A DNA stretch of 64,000 nucleotides from Vulcanimicrobiota bacterium (GTDB lineage: Bacteria > Vulcanimicrobiota > Xenobia > Xenobiales > JADMJV01), in assembly GCA_019637395.1 (NCBI GenBank), contig JAHBVR010000009.1, positions 186,001 to 250,000 of the forward strand, given 5' to 3'. Below are positions 26,321 to 37,878 of the stretch, one piece after another (position 1 is the stretch's first letter; every line of letters starts with the position of its first letter). The notes under the pieces were generated by a model. It had not been told where the DNA came from. It searched no databases and saw nothing but the letters and a program-made list of their open reading frames with translations. The translations under genes were made by a program, and so were the position numbers.

Positions 26321-29014
26321 TTAGAACTTAACTTTAAACTGGGTGGACACCTGCCAACCATTCCACTCGAACGGATTGTTGGTGAAGCCAACTTGATTGG
26401 AGTTGGTCACCGGGTTCGGATTGGTGGTCGGGATGCTGGTACCACTGGTGGTGGTGTAGTAGCGGAAGTCCATGTTCCACTGGGTGTTGGCCGACACGTC
26501 GTAGTCGAATCCGAGGAACGGGCTCAACTGGGTCGAGTCGAGGTTATTGAAGCCGGTGCTGCCGGTCGCCAGAGCGAAACCGTTGTAGCGACCAGACGGG
26601 TCATAGTGGCCGTCGATGGTGGTGTAATCAGCACCAGCGCGGAGCGTCCACTTGTCACTGGCTTCCCAGTTGATCTGACCGTGCAGGCTTCCGATGTTCA
26701 GGTCAACGTTGTTCTGAGAACCACCGGCGGCGGCAACCAGGCCCGAGGAACGACGGAACTGGTTACGCTCGTAACCGAGTTCGATCTTTACGCGGGGATC
26801 GTCAAACTTGTAGCTGGCGCCGATGCCCCAGTTGGTGTGACGACCACGATTGTCTTCGAGAGGGTTCAGAGCCGCGTCAAACGAGCTCACCGAGTTGCTA
26901 CCGTAGACCTGCGGAGCAGCATAGCCTTGGAACACAGGGTCCATGAAGCCCGGCGCAAAGCCGAGAACCTGGGCATTCGGAACACCGGCGCCGAGGCTGT
27001 TCGTGTTGAAGCGAACATCATACAGCGAGGTGCGAACCTGGTCCAACCGACCGAACTTACCCCAGATCAGACCGCGACGCTCGGCGAACCGATACTGACC
27101 GTTGAAGCGAAGGCCGCGACGGTTGTGCGGGTAAACCGAGGTGTCGTGCAGACTGTAGAGACCCTGATAGTAGTTCAGGTTCGGCAGGTTCAGCGGAGCC
27201 ACGGACGAGCCGAGGCCACCGATCTGCAGGATATAGGGGTCATAGGTAGCGTCGACATTGAGGTATTGAATACCGAGGTCGAGGTCGCCGTCCAACAGGT
27301 TGGCGCCGACTTCGAAGCGGTAAGCATTACCACCGACGTTGTAGCTGCTGTTCACATTGGGTTTATAATCGGAGTGAGCGTAGTTACCCGAGATATAAAT
27401 CTGGGTATCGCCACCGCCGAGGTCCCACTTGTAGGCAGCCGAGAGGCCGTAGCTGTTCATTCCCTGGGGGCCAAAACCGCCCGTGGAACCAACTACGCCG
27501 GCACCGGACAGGCTGCGGGCATCCGCGCCCGGTCCGAGTCCCTGTCCCGCAATCGGACGGGTGTCGCTGGTCGAGCCAGCACCACCGCGCTGATTGAAGG
27601 CATTCGCCTGATTGAAGAACTCACCGGGAGGATTCACCCAGGCGAGGGGAGCGGTCGAACCAGCATTGTTGATTCCGAATACCGCGAAGTTAGCAGGCAC
27701 GCCACCCGACTGGTTCACACCGAGGGCGAAAGCGCCGTTGCCGGCTCCGTTGGTCAGACCCACGGCGCGAGCGCCGACGCCATTCTGAGCGACGTCCTGG
27801 GTCACGCGAGCATAGTTCGCCTTGACCGAGCCGCCGTCGAATTCAAACTCGACGTCGGCGCCCAACAGGAACGTGTCATAACCAGCAGTGCCCGCTCCAG
27901 CGACCACACCTGCGCCCACGGAAGCGTCGCCGAGGCGAGTGCCGAGAGCTTCCCAGCGGAAGACGCCAGTGTCGGAAACGTCAACTTTGCCGTTGATATT
28001 GAAACCGAAGCCGCCCAGGTAACGAGGACCATAGGCGCCGGGGTTCCACTGACCGGCATAGATGGAGTTATCCATGTTGGTCTCCTGGAACGCACCCAGG
28101 ATCAGCTTGGTCTGGCTGGGATTGTGCACCACCCAGAAGCTGTCCAGGGTCATTCTGGAGTAAGGCGAGTTGCCACCACTGTTCAGCGCGCCGCCATTGC
28201 CAAAGACGTTGATGGCGCCGATGTTACCATTGCTGGTGAAGGTGTTGGACTGCCAGGGAGCGGTCACACCCCAGTAGGCATCAATGAACTGATTGCCCTG
28301 GGAGGTGTAAGCGCTGAACTCGGCGCCGGCGTCGATGTCATCCGACACGCGAACGCGCAGGCCGAGAACGGCACGAGCGGTAAAGCCCACACCGTTGAGC
28401 AGCGGACGACCGTTACGGAAGTCAGCCACCGGCAGAACACCGTTGTTGACGGGGTTCAGCGCAGCGCCGCCGACAGAACCGACGGCAGCGTTGTAGTTAA
28501 CGGCGGGCACAGAGCCACCCACCGCGAAGGGGGCGGAGTTGTTGCTGTTGTCGTTAGCACCGGTGTTGTGGAAGCTGCTGATGCTGCCACGGGTATCTAC
28601 ATAACCGTAGAAAGTGATGCGCTCGAGTTCCGAGACGCGCTTGTCGAGGCGGCTGACGTTCTCCTCGAGGTTGGTGACGCGAACGCCGAGGGCGTCGAGT
28701 TCATCCTTGAGGGCGTTCGCCAGTTTGCGAACCTCGTCCAACTCCGCCTTGGTGGCGAAGGTGGCGTTGGCCTGCTCCATTTTAGCGAGCAAGCGAGCGA
28801 CGATCATCGCTACTTCCCAACGAGTGGCGGCGCGGTCACCCTTGAAGGTGCCGTCCGGATAACCTTCGAGCAAACCTTGAGCGGCAAGCTTGGCTACCGC
28901 ATCCTTTGCCCAGTGGTCATCTTTCACGTCGGGGAAGAGCGGAGCGGCCATAGCCGGCATCGTAGCACCCAACACCATGGTTGCGGCTACGAATGATAGA
29001 ACGCGTTTTTTCAT
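26321..29014 (-). CDS. SLH-domain outer-membrane porin (copy 2)
   Basis: An 897-residue paralogue of the gene at 23358-26045 with the same order: signal peptide (MKKRVLSFVAATMVLG ... AMA), SLH domain near residues 25-70, coiled coil near 80-135, and a Gly/Asn/aromatic-rich beta-barrel ending in TQFKVKF. The SLH and coiled-coil parts differ from copy 1 at only a few residues, while most of the barrel has diverged apart from strand-edge motifs such as PFEWNGWQVSTQF against PFSWKGWQLNTQF. AAGGAG lies 13 bases before the ATG. It has its own terminator and a long structured leader. Probably one of the main outer-membrane proteins; ion or solute specificity is unknown. Confidence 0.9.
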   Translation of the reverse strand: MKKRVLSFVAATMVLGATMPAMAAPLFPDVKDDHWAKDAVAKLAAQGLLEGYPDGTFKGDRAATRWEVAMIVARLLAKMEQANATFATKAELDEVRKLANALKDELDALGVRVTNLEENVSRLDKRVSELERITFYGYVDTRGSISSFHNTGANDNSNNSAPFAVGGSVPAVNYNAAVGSVGGAALNPVNNGVLPVADFRNGRPLLNGVGFTARAVLGLRVRVSDDIDAGAEFSAYTSQGNQFIDAYWGVTAPWQSNTFTSNGNIGAINVFGNGGALNSGGNSPYSRMTLDSFWVVHNPSQTKLILGAFQETNMDNSIYAGQWNPGAYGPRYLGGFGFNINGKVDVSDTGVFRWEALGTRLGDASVGAGVVAGAGTAGYDTFLLGADVEFEFDGGSVKANYARVTQDVAQNGVGARAVGLTNGAGNGAFALGVNQSGGVPANFAVFGINNAGSTAPLAWVNPPGEFFNQANAFNQRGGAGSTSDTRPIAGQGLGPGADARSLSGAGVVGSTGGFGPQGMNSYGLSAAYKWDLGGGDTQIYISGNYAHSDYKPNVNSSYNVGGNAYRFEVGANLLDGDLDLGIQYLNVDATYDPYILQIGGLGSSVAPLNLPNLNYYQGLYSLHDTSVYPHNRRGLRFNGQYRFAERRGLIWGKFGRLDQVRTSLYDVRFNTNSLGAGVPNAQVLGFAPGFMDPVFQGYAAPQVYGSNSVSSFDAALNPLEDNRGRHTNWGIGASYKFDDPRVKIELGYERNQFRRSSGLVAAAGGSQNNVDLNIGSLHGQINWEASDKWTLRAGADYTTIDGHYDPSGRYNGFALATGSTGFNNLDSTQLSPFLGFDYDVSANTQWNMDFRYYTTTSGTSIPTTNPNPVTNSNQVGFTNNPFEWNGWQVSTQFKVKF

Positions 29015-29042
29015 TATCGTTCTTTTTCTCCTTATATATCAC

Positions 29043-29113
29043 GTCTGGTTCCACCAGACAGGCATTTGTTTGCCTGGCTAATCGCAGACCTGACTCAGAG
29101 GGGTCCGGCTGAG
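29043..29113 (-). promoter_or_regulatory. Structured 5' leader of SLH-porin copy 2
   Basis: Part of the 452-base stretch without a gene (29015-29466). Three inverted repeats stand in a row upstream of the ribosome binding site: GTCTGGT-TCC-ACCAGAC (29043-29059), CAGGCA-TTTGTT-TGCCTG (29059-29076) and CTCAG-N10-CTGAG (29094-29113). In the minus-strand transcript they would form three hairpins. Whether they control stability, translation or bind a regulator cannot be seen. No small ORF with a good start was found in the rest of the gap. Confidence 0.45.
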
Positions 29114-29197
29114 CCTTCCAAGGTTTCCTCATCTAGAAGACCTCGAAGTCACAACCCGCGATTAGTCAAACCCTTGCTTACCACATGACCCAAAACT

Positions 29198-29224
29198 TGT
29201 AAACCTGTTACCGTGACATTTACA
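29198..29224 (-). promoter_or_regulatory. Nested palindrome upstream of SLH-porin copy 2 (possible operator)
   Basis: Outer arms TGTAAA (29198-29203) and TTTACA (29219-29224) enclose a second, imperfect palindrome TGTTACCGTGACA (29206-29218). Such nested dyads are common for dimeric regulators. It lies about 185 bases before the porin start. No regulator can be named. Confidence 0.35.
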
Positions 29225-29466
29225 CTAAGTTCATGTCTGGTTCGGGACGTTCAACCCCCCGGCTAGCGCTGCGCTACACCGAATCTGAACTCAAGTTATG
29301 GGCGTTATGGCAAAACTTTTTCCAGAGCATCTGAGTCGTATCTTCCGAGGGGAACACCCTCTGAAGAAAATTCATATCTGCCAGGTTGCCATCAGGTTTT
29401 TGGGCTCGAACAAATCTTCCTTCTTACAAGCTAGAGAAAATTATTCCAGTTTTTGCTGGTCGAGCC

Positions 29467-30610
29467 TCAGTCCGAATCCGCTAGAAGGTCGGCGGGCTCG
29501 GGTTCGCGGCCCAACCGGGCGCAAGCTTCCAGGTAGGCTCGTATGAATTTATTTAAATCTCCGTCGAGCACGCTATAGACATCGGTGACGGCCAGACCGG
29601 TGCGCCGGTCCTTCACCTGCGTGTAGGGATGGAGCACATAGCTGCGGATCTGATTGCCCCAGGCAGCCTCGCGGTTTTCGCCGCGAATATGGGCAATCTT
29701 CGCGAGCCTCTCGGCCTGCTGAAGTTCGTATAACCTGGCCTTGAGCATGCGCATGGCGGTCAGTCGGTTGGACTGCTGAGAGCGTTCCGTTTGGCAGCCC
29801 ACCACGATTCCTGTCGGAATATGGGTGATGCGAATGGCCGACTCGGTCTTGTTGACGTGCTGGCCGCCCGCGCCGGAGGAGCGAAAGGTATCGATCTTGA
29901 GGTCTTCGGTGCGAATTTCCACCTCGGCATCCTCGATCTCGGGCAAGACATCGACCTTGGCGAAGGCGGTATGGCGGCGCTTGGCCTGATCGAAGGGCGA
30001 GATGCGCACCAACCGGTGTGTGCCCCGCTCGGAGCGCATCATACCGTATGGCTGGGCCCCGGTCAGGAAAAAGGTGGCCGAATGAATGCCCGCTTCTTCT
30101 CCTTCCGACTTGTCGGCAAGCTCGGCCTGGTAACCGTTATGCTCGGCCCATCTTAGATACATGCGCAGCAGCATCTCGGCCCAATCTTGCGAATCGGTGC
30201 CCCCGGCGCCGGCATGCACCGTCACCATGCATTGCGAACTGTCCATATCCCCAGATAAGAGCGAGGTCGTTTCCAAGCTCTCCAGAGCCTGCTCCAGGCG
30301 CTTGGAGGAAGATTCCAGTTCGGCCACGTCCGAGGGACTGTTGGCGTCAACCATCTCCAGGAACAATTCGAGTTCGTTGATCTTCTCCTCGAGATCTTTC
30401 CAAGCAGCCAGTAAGCCCTGGTGAAAGCTCAGTTCCTGATTGAGCTTGCGCGCCGCAGCCGGGTTATTCCAAACCTCAGGCTGGGAGAGATGAGACTCCA
30501 GTTCCGAGACTTTTTGGGTGGATTTTTCCAGGTCAAAGATAGTCGCGCATGCGGAGCATCCGTGCGCGGCTGTCGTCGATCTGAGCCTGGTAAGGGGCGA
30601 TCGTGAGCAT
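29467..30610 (-). CDS. prfB: Peptide chain release factor 2, with programmed +1 frameshift
   Basis: Ends translation at UGA and UAA. The first 25 codons start at the ATG at 30610 and run to CTT at 30538-30536, followed by an in-frame TGA; reading resumes one base on as GAC and continues to 29467, giving about 380 residues. The resumed frame carries the SPF anticodon-like tripeptide (RISPFDQ) that marks RF2 and the catalytic GGQ in SSGAGGQHVNKT. The sequence just after the shift (PEVWNNPAAARKLNQE) matches the conserved RF2 region after the frameshift. It begins eight bases after secA, an order known from many bacteria. The TGA makes a self-regulating circuit: low RF2 favours the shift. Confidence 0.95.
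30532..30541 (-). promoter_or_regulatory. RF2 programmed +1 frameshift site
   Basis: On the minus strand TAT CTT TGA C: the conserved slippery CUU-UGA-C of prfB. The Shine-Dalgarno-like AGGGGG that usually sits three bases before CTT is not present; the bases there are ATGCGCGAC. Confidence 0.92.
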
Positions 30611-30618
30611 TTTACAGG

Positions 30619-33228
<2,610 letters not shown>

Positions 33229-33303
33229 TCGATGGGCCTGCCTCTAGTTCTCTTGGGACTCTTGAGGCTGCGTATCGGCGGGCCTCAGCTTGGGGCTTTA
33301 CCC

Positions 33304-33816
33304 CTAACCGAAGCGGGAGAAACCGATCTCGCTGGGATTGAGCCCGGTGCCTTCGGGCCCCGGCTCCGCATAAGAATCGAAATCGACCACCTGGCTGCTG
33401 GCCAGGTGGTCATGCAGGCAACGCCGGGACTGGCTGAAGATGAACAGGGAGTCGAAATAAGTGGCCAGTCCCACCAAGGGCACCATGGCCAGAACACAAG
33501 GGGAAATACAACGCCAGAGCAGACCTCCCCCCGACATGCGTTGGCCGGTATTAGAAATCACCAGCACCCCCATGCGCTTCTTGCCCCAACTCTGGCCAGT
33601 GCGCACGAACTGAAGGAGGTTGAGGACAGAAAGGATCAGACTGGCCAGGATGCACAGGCCGGCAACCCAGGAGAAGGCAGCCCCTCCGGAGCTGGAGTCG
33701 ATAGCCGCGGCCAGCGCAAACCACCCCAGGAGGGCCGGAGTCCAGCAATACAGCCAGTCCCACAAGCGCGCTTGCAGTCGCCTGGTTCGAGAAGCAAGTG
33801 TGAATTGGTTTTGCAT
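33304..33816 (-). CDS. RDD family membrane protein
   Basis: A 170-residue integral membrane protein of the RDD family. It shows the family's Arg/Asp pattern (RRLQARLWDWL near residues 12-22), GQSWGKKRMGV near 74-84 and the C-terminal RCLHDHLASSQVV, with three to four hydrophobic segments. RDD proteins are often linked to transport or sodium/proton exchange, but most are uncharacterised. It lies 75 bases before secA and 65 after the beta-propeller gene on the same strand. Confidence 0.85.
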   Translation of the reverse strand: MQNQFTLASRTRRLQARLWDWLYCWTPALLGWFALAAAIDSSSGGAAFSWVAGLCILASLILSVLNLLQFVRTGQSWGKKRMGVLVISNTGQRMSGGGLLWRCISPCVLAMVPLVGLATYFDSLFIFSQSRRCLHDHLASSQVVDFDSYAEPGPEGTGLNPSEIGFSRFG

Positions 33817-33881
33817 GCTGCAAACTTCGCCGGGCCGCCGGGCTGGCCTCCAAAGACGAAGCCCTGAGTGGCCGGGAGTAA

Positions 33882-35318
33882 CTAAGGTCGCACCGCCACT
33901 CCAATCGGAATCGAGTTGGGCATGGGCAGAGTAGTGTGCAATAACTGACCGCTCTTGCCGTCCAGGGTCATGATCACGCGCGAATCGCGGCAGGCCACGT
34001 AAGCCTTATGTCCATCGCGGCCGTAACAGACTCCGATGGGCGCCTTGCCCACGGTGACGTTCTCGATCACGGCGCCGGCCTGGGTATCAATGACCGAGAC
34101 GGTGGCGCTGACTTTGTTGGTTACCAGACAGCGCTTGCCATCTGGACTGATGGCCAATTTCTGTGGTTCGACCTGAACCGGGATGCGGGTAATTTCCGTC
34201 ACGCTGGCGGTATCCACCACCGAAACGCAGGCGTTGCCCGAGCAGGCCACATAAGCTTTGGTGAAGTCAGGCGTGACGGCAACCGAGGTCGGACAGTTGC
34301 CGACTTTGCACTTGCCGACCGTGGTCCCGGTGGCGGCGTCGATGGCCACCACCTCACCGCGGCGTGCGTCGCCGAGACAGGCAAAGACGCGCGGTCCGGC
34401 GATGCAGGCCGACCAGGGCGAGGTGTCGGTGGGCAGAAAGCCGGCCGGTACGTTGGTGCTGGTGTCGATAAGCATCACGCCGGGCTTGCCGCCCATGATG
34501 CAGGCCAACACGTAGCGGCCGTCGGGGCTGAGCTTGAGGTCGGTGACGGCGCCGTTGGTCGGCAGATTGCGCAGTAGCGCGTTGTCGCGCTGAGCGTCGA
34601 AGATCTGCACCACGTTGGCTTCGCCGGCCACATACAAGAATTGTCCGTGGCGATCGAAGGTCAGCCAGTAAGGCTTGGTCTGCATCTGCACGAAGCCCGA
34701 TTTGGAGGGATTGGCGGGCGGGTAGACCATCAAGCAGTTATCGAAACCGGTGATGGGGTTCATCAGGAAAGCTTCGCCGGGACCGCGCGGGGTTTTGGGA
34801 AGGTTTTCATCCTTGTTCCACAACTGGCCGAGATCGGCACCGGCGGCCATGGCCTGCTGCCAGATCATCTTGTTGGGACTGGACTCCATGTTGTTGACGT
34901 TGGCCGGCTTTTTGCTGAAAGCTACGTAAAGATCGCCGGACTTGACGGCCATGTCGCCGACGAAGCCGGCGTTCTGCGGATTCATGAGCACCTGGCAACG
35001 CGAGGACATGCCGACGTAGTTGACGCGCACCCGCTGGGTGACGGTGGGAAAGCCGGCTTTCTTACAGATCAGGCGGTATTCACCGTCGGGCAGATCTTCA
35101 AACGAGAAATAACCGTTGTTGGAAGAGACCGCTTTGAACTCGGTGCCCTCCACTTCAATCTCGACGCCTCCCAGGGGGTCGCCTCGCCCGACTTCATTGC
35201 CGGTCTTGGGATTGATACCGGTGACGACCATTCCAGATAGCGTGATGACTTTGGTACCGGCGATACACAGCCAGCTGCACAGCGCCATCAAGAGGGTGGT
35301 TAGCAATAGTTTCCTCAT
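33882..35318 (-). CDS. Exported carboxypeptidase-regulatory-like and YVTN-type beta-propeller protein
   Basis: A 478-residue exported protein. After a signal peptide (MRKLLLTTLLMALCSWLCIAG) residues about 28-110 look like a carboxypeptidase-regulatory-like beta sandwich (GGVEIEVEGTEFKAVSSNNGYFSFEDLPDGEYRL pattern). The rest is a seven-bladed YVTN-type beta-propeller with repeated LSPDGRYV, TPDFTKAYVA, ISPDGKRCLV and DTQAGAVIE strands. Start chosen at the ATG with AAGGAG six bases upstream (35318); a longer frame exists to 35342. The first four bases overlap the stop of the YqgF-like gene. Such proteins act as periplasmic scaffolds; the partner is unknown. Confidence 0.82.
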   Translation of the reverse strand: MRKLLLTTLLMALCSWLCIAGTKVITLSGMVVTGINPKTGNEVGRGDPLGGVEIEVEGTEFKAVSSNNGYFSFEDLPDGEYRLICKKAGFPTVTQRVRVNYVGMSSRCQVLMNPQNAGFVGDMAVKSGDLYVAFSKKPANVNNMESSPNKMIWQQAMAAGADLGQLWNKDENLPKTPRGPGEAFLMNPITGFDNCLMVYPPANPSKSGFVQMQTKPYWLTFDRHGQFLYVAGEANVVQIFDAQRDNALLRNLPTNGAVTDLKLSPDGRYVLACIMGGKPGVMLIDTSTNVPAGFLPTDTSPWSACIAGPRVFACLGDARRGEVVAIDAATGTTVGKCKVGNCPTSVAVTPDFTKAYVACSGNACVSVVDTASVTEITRIPVQVEPQKLAISPDGKRCLVTNKVSATVSVIDTQAGAVIENVTVGKAPIGVCYGRDGHKAYVACRDSRVIMTLDGKSGQLLHTTLPMPNSIPIGVAVRP

Positions 35319-35716
35319 TCCGTCTCCTTCCCTTTCAGCCAATCCTCCGCCATTACGATAGCGGCATAATCATCAATGGGCACCGCCGGCGCCTGCAGTC
35401 CCAGCGGCACCAGCCGCCACAGGCCGCGCGGCGGATGGTCCTGAAAATATCGGCCCCGGGCCCGTTCGGTGGTGCGAAACTCGTTCACCACTTCGACAGG
35501 AACCGAGAGATGCTGTTTAAGTTCCTGTACCACGGGCTTTGACCCTGTTGCTCCCCCGACCAACACTCGTTCTACCGGGAAGCTCTCCAGGCAGTGACGC
35601 ACTTTGGCCAGTAACTTTTCCCGATCGATGACCACCCGCTCCAGACAGCCACGCTCGCGTTGCACCACGGCCAGGCCGCATTTACCCGTGCCGGGGTCGA
35701 CGGCCAGAACGGTCAC
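35315..35716 (-). CDS. YqgF-like RNase H-fold protein
   Basis: A 133-residue protein of the RNase H-like fold close to YqgF/RuvX, a nuclease family involved in 16S rRNA 5'-end processing. It begins with the conserved MTVLAVDPGTGKCGLAVV, where D6 would be the first catalytic acid. A glycine-rich VLVGGATGS strand and a C-terminal IDDYAAIVMAEDW follow, the latter supplying the last acidic residue. It differs from standard RuvX in the middle (the usual LP-x-(M/L)DGS strand is changed), so it may be a divergent paralogue. It overlaps both neighbours by four bases. Confidence 0.72.
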   Translation of the reverse strand: MTVLAVDPGTGKCGLAVVQRERGCLERVVIDREKLLAKVRHCLESFPVERVLVGGATGSKPVVQELKQHLSVPVEVVNEFRTTERARGRYFQDHPPRGLWRLVPLGLQAPAVPIDDYAAIVMAEDWLKGKETE

Positions 35717-36717
35717 CGCCCTCTCCGGGCTGCCAGATCACGGTGGGCCGTGTGACCCACTCGATCGGGCACCACTTCCACGCGAATGGCCAGGGTATTC
35801 GTCTGGTAAAGGTCGGTGGTGGCCACAGCCACCAGCTTACCAGGTCCCTGTAAACGTTTGATGTCCTCAATTAACCGATCGAAATCCTCGGAAGTCAGAC
35901 CGCCGCCCAGGCTGTCATTGATTTCAATCATACCGCGGCGCAAGGCCGTTTCACGGATCTGGGCTAAAAAATCGTACCATTCTCTGAGCAACTCGGGATT
36001 GTCGGGCTGCAAGCTATGGGCAGCAACCACTTCTCCGGCTTGAAAGACGCGCGTGACCGGCATCAGCTCCAGCTTGACCGGGACCTTGTCCTTGTAGAGA
36101 CAATTGCGGGCGGCCAAAATTCTCACACCCACAACCTTGTCCTCGCTGGCCATCTCCTCCACGATGCGGTCCAGCTCAGCCTCGTCCCACTCCAGCAACT
36201 GAGAATCGGTGGACAGGAAATCCTCGCGTTTTTCTTTGGCGATGTCGTTGTTGCGCTGAATAGACCAGATATTGGCCCGGCGCAACTGGTTCAACACCAG
36301 GGCGCGCTGGGCGTCGGGATTCACATGGGGGTCCAGTGTGCCTGAAAGAATCGGCTGCCCCGTGCCCCAGACAATCCGGCTCTGGTCAACCTGGTGGCGA
36401 AGCTCTTTGACCTTGGCTTCATAGAATTCGATCTGAGCGCGCAACCGGTCGATGCCGGTCAGCAAGTAACGGGCCTCTTGGGAAAAAATCAACACCAGAG
36501 TAAGGGTGACGACGGCGATCAGCGAACCCACCAACGCGGTAATCAGGTTGGACGTGTGTTTGGGCCGCAGACCGAAGAGTGACCGCTTTTTCTTGCCGAT
36601 CTTCTTGCCCAGATCGTTGCCCATGTAGGCGATGCAGCCAGCCACCACGGCCACCAACAAATAAATGGACCCGATCCGGGTCCAGACCCAGGGGTCCCTG
36701 AGGGCTGCGTAATCCAT
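35713..36717 (-). CDS. DUF3084 domain membrane protein
   Basis: A 334-residue protein with two N-terminal membrane spans (about residues 14-32 and 58-80) separated by the basic loop KKIGKKKRSLFGLRPKHTS, then a short coiled coil (LRAQIEFYEAKVKELRHQVDQS) and a soluble domain. This is the build of DUF3084 proteins known from cyanobacteria, Deinococcus and related diderm Terrabacteria. The gene order next to LPS export genes and a YqgF-like gene suggests an envelope role, which is inference. It overlaps the YqgF-like gene by four bases. Confidence 0.82.
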   Translation of the reverse strand: MDYAALRDPWVWTRIGSIYLLVAVVAGCIAYMGNDLGKKIGKKKRSLFGLRPKHTSNLITALVGSLIAVVTLTLVLIFSQEARYLLTGIDRLRAQIEFYEAKVKELRHQVDQSRIVWGTGQPILSGTLDPHVNPDAQRALVLNQLRRANIWSIQRNNDIAKEKREDFLSTDSQLLEWDEAELDRIVEEMASEDKVVGVRILAARNCLYKDKVPVKLELMPVTRVFQAGEVVAAHSLQPDNPELLREWYDFLAQIRETALRRGMIEINDSLGGGLTSEDFDRLIEDIKRLQGPGKLVAVATTDLYQTNTLAIRVEVVPDRVGHTAHRDLAARRGR

Positions 36718-36759
36718 GTCCTTACTAAGTTTCCCGGTCCGCCCGTCGCCAACCTCCAG

Positions 36760-37878
36760 CTATTTGCGAGTTGCGTCCAGAAGTAGCAGGACGCCCATGG
36801 TTCCAAAGACGATGTTGGGAAACCAGGCCGCGTGCATGGCCGTCATGCGGCCCGATTCCCCCAGCACCATGCCAAAGGTCATGAGCACGTAGTAGACCAG
36901 GATGAAGAGCAGCGACAGCCCCAGCCCGATGGAACGGCTGGACCGCTGGGGGCGCACTCCCAGGGGAATAGCGAAGGTTCCGAAGATCAAGGATGTCCAG
37001 GGTAAGGCCATCTTCTGATGAAACATCACCTCGTAACGATTGCGCTTACGGTTGATATCATCCCCATGCTGGCCGGCCGGCAGGCTGGCCAGTTTTTCGG
37101 CCAGTTCGGCCCGAGACAGCTCTTCGGGCAAGTACTCGCGGCGCATCAGTGTGTCCGGATCGCTGGGGCTTTCGTTGGGCTGCATGGGCGTCCAGGTCTC
37201 GCTGGCCACCAGTTCCTGCACCGGATCCATGGACTTGTCAAAAAGCGTCACGCGCATGTTCTTGAGCACCCAGACCTTGCCGTTCCAGACGGCCTCCTCG
37301 GCGAAAATCTCGCGGCGCCGCGACTGACCATAAAAGTAGTGCAGATAGACCCCGTACATGGTCTTGCGATCCACGTCGTAACCGTTGACGTAGAGCATTT
37401 GGGTTTCGCCGTTCTTGAGCCAGCGCGGGGCGGTCAAGAGGGCGTAGCGGAACGGGTCGCGCTTCTGGGCTTCGAAGAGAATATCGTAGGCCCGCTTCAT
37501 CGAGCGCGGCACCAGCGTATCGTTCACCCAAAGGTTTACCCCGCTGATCAAGGTGCACAGAATCAAAGCCGGGGTGGCGATGCGCAGGAAGCTGATACCG
37601 GCCGCCTTCAGGGCGGTCAGTTCGGAATCGCCCGAAAGACGGCCCATGGCCATCAGACTGGCCAACAACACGGCCATGGGACAGGTGAAAATGACCACCT
37701 GAGGCAGTCGATTGACCATATACTCGGCGATCAGGCTGAGGCCGAGCTTGCTCTCCAAGACCATGCGGGCCACGCCGCTCAGGCTTTCCACCGCGAAAAA
37801 GAGAATGGTGAAAGCGCCCAGTCCGAAGAGAAAGGGCCCCAGCAACTCGCGCGCCACCAGCCGGAAAAGCAGATTCAC
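36760..37878 (-). CDS. LptF/LptG-family LPS export permease
   Basis: A 372-residue YjgP/YjgQ-family inner-membrane permease that pairs with LptB to extract lipopolysaccharide. Three N-terminal spans (including FLFGLGAFTILFFAVES and FTCPMAVLLASLMAMGRLSGDSELTALKAAG), a periplasmic beta-jellyroll domain and three C-terminal spans are apparent. Only one such gene is in this unit, whereas gamma-proteobacteria have two (lptF and lptG), so it may act as a homodimer or the second copy is elsewhere. The start overlaps the stop of lptB by four bases. Confidence 0.9.
   Translation of the reverse strand: MNLLFRLVARELLGPFLFGLGAFTILFFAVESLSGVARMVLESKLGLSLIAEYMVNRLPQVVIFTCPMAVLLASLMAMGRLSGDSELTALKAAGISFLRIATPALILCTLISGVNLWVNDTLVPRSMKRAYDILFEAQKRDPFRYALLTAPRWLKNGETQMLYVNGYDVDRKTMYGVYLHYFYGQSRRREIFAEEAVWNGKVWVLKNMRVTLFDKSMDPVQELVASETWTPMQPNESPSDPDTLMRREYLPEELSRAELAEKLASLPAGQHGDDINRKRNRYEVMFHQKMALPWTSLIFGTFAIPLGVRPQRSSRSIGLGLSLLFILVYYVLMTFGMVLGESGRMTAMHAAWFPNIVFGTMGVLLLLDATRK

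Noticed and set aside
26393-28996. 867-codon plus-strand open frame
   Set aside because: Antisense to the second SLH-porin; no ribosome binding site and no recognisable domain, while the minus strand has a signal peptide, SLH domain and barrel.
30367-30610. Reading the prfB frame as truncated, starting at TTG 30366
   Set aside because: The upstream region continues the RF2 sequence in the same frame to 30534 and joins an ATG-started zero frame at CTT-TGA-C.
35315-35716. Calling this gene the standard RuvX/YqgF rRNA nuclease
   Set aside because: The central strand differs from typical RuvX, so only the fold-level name is given.
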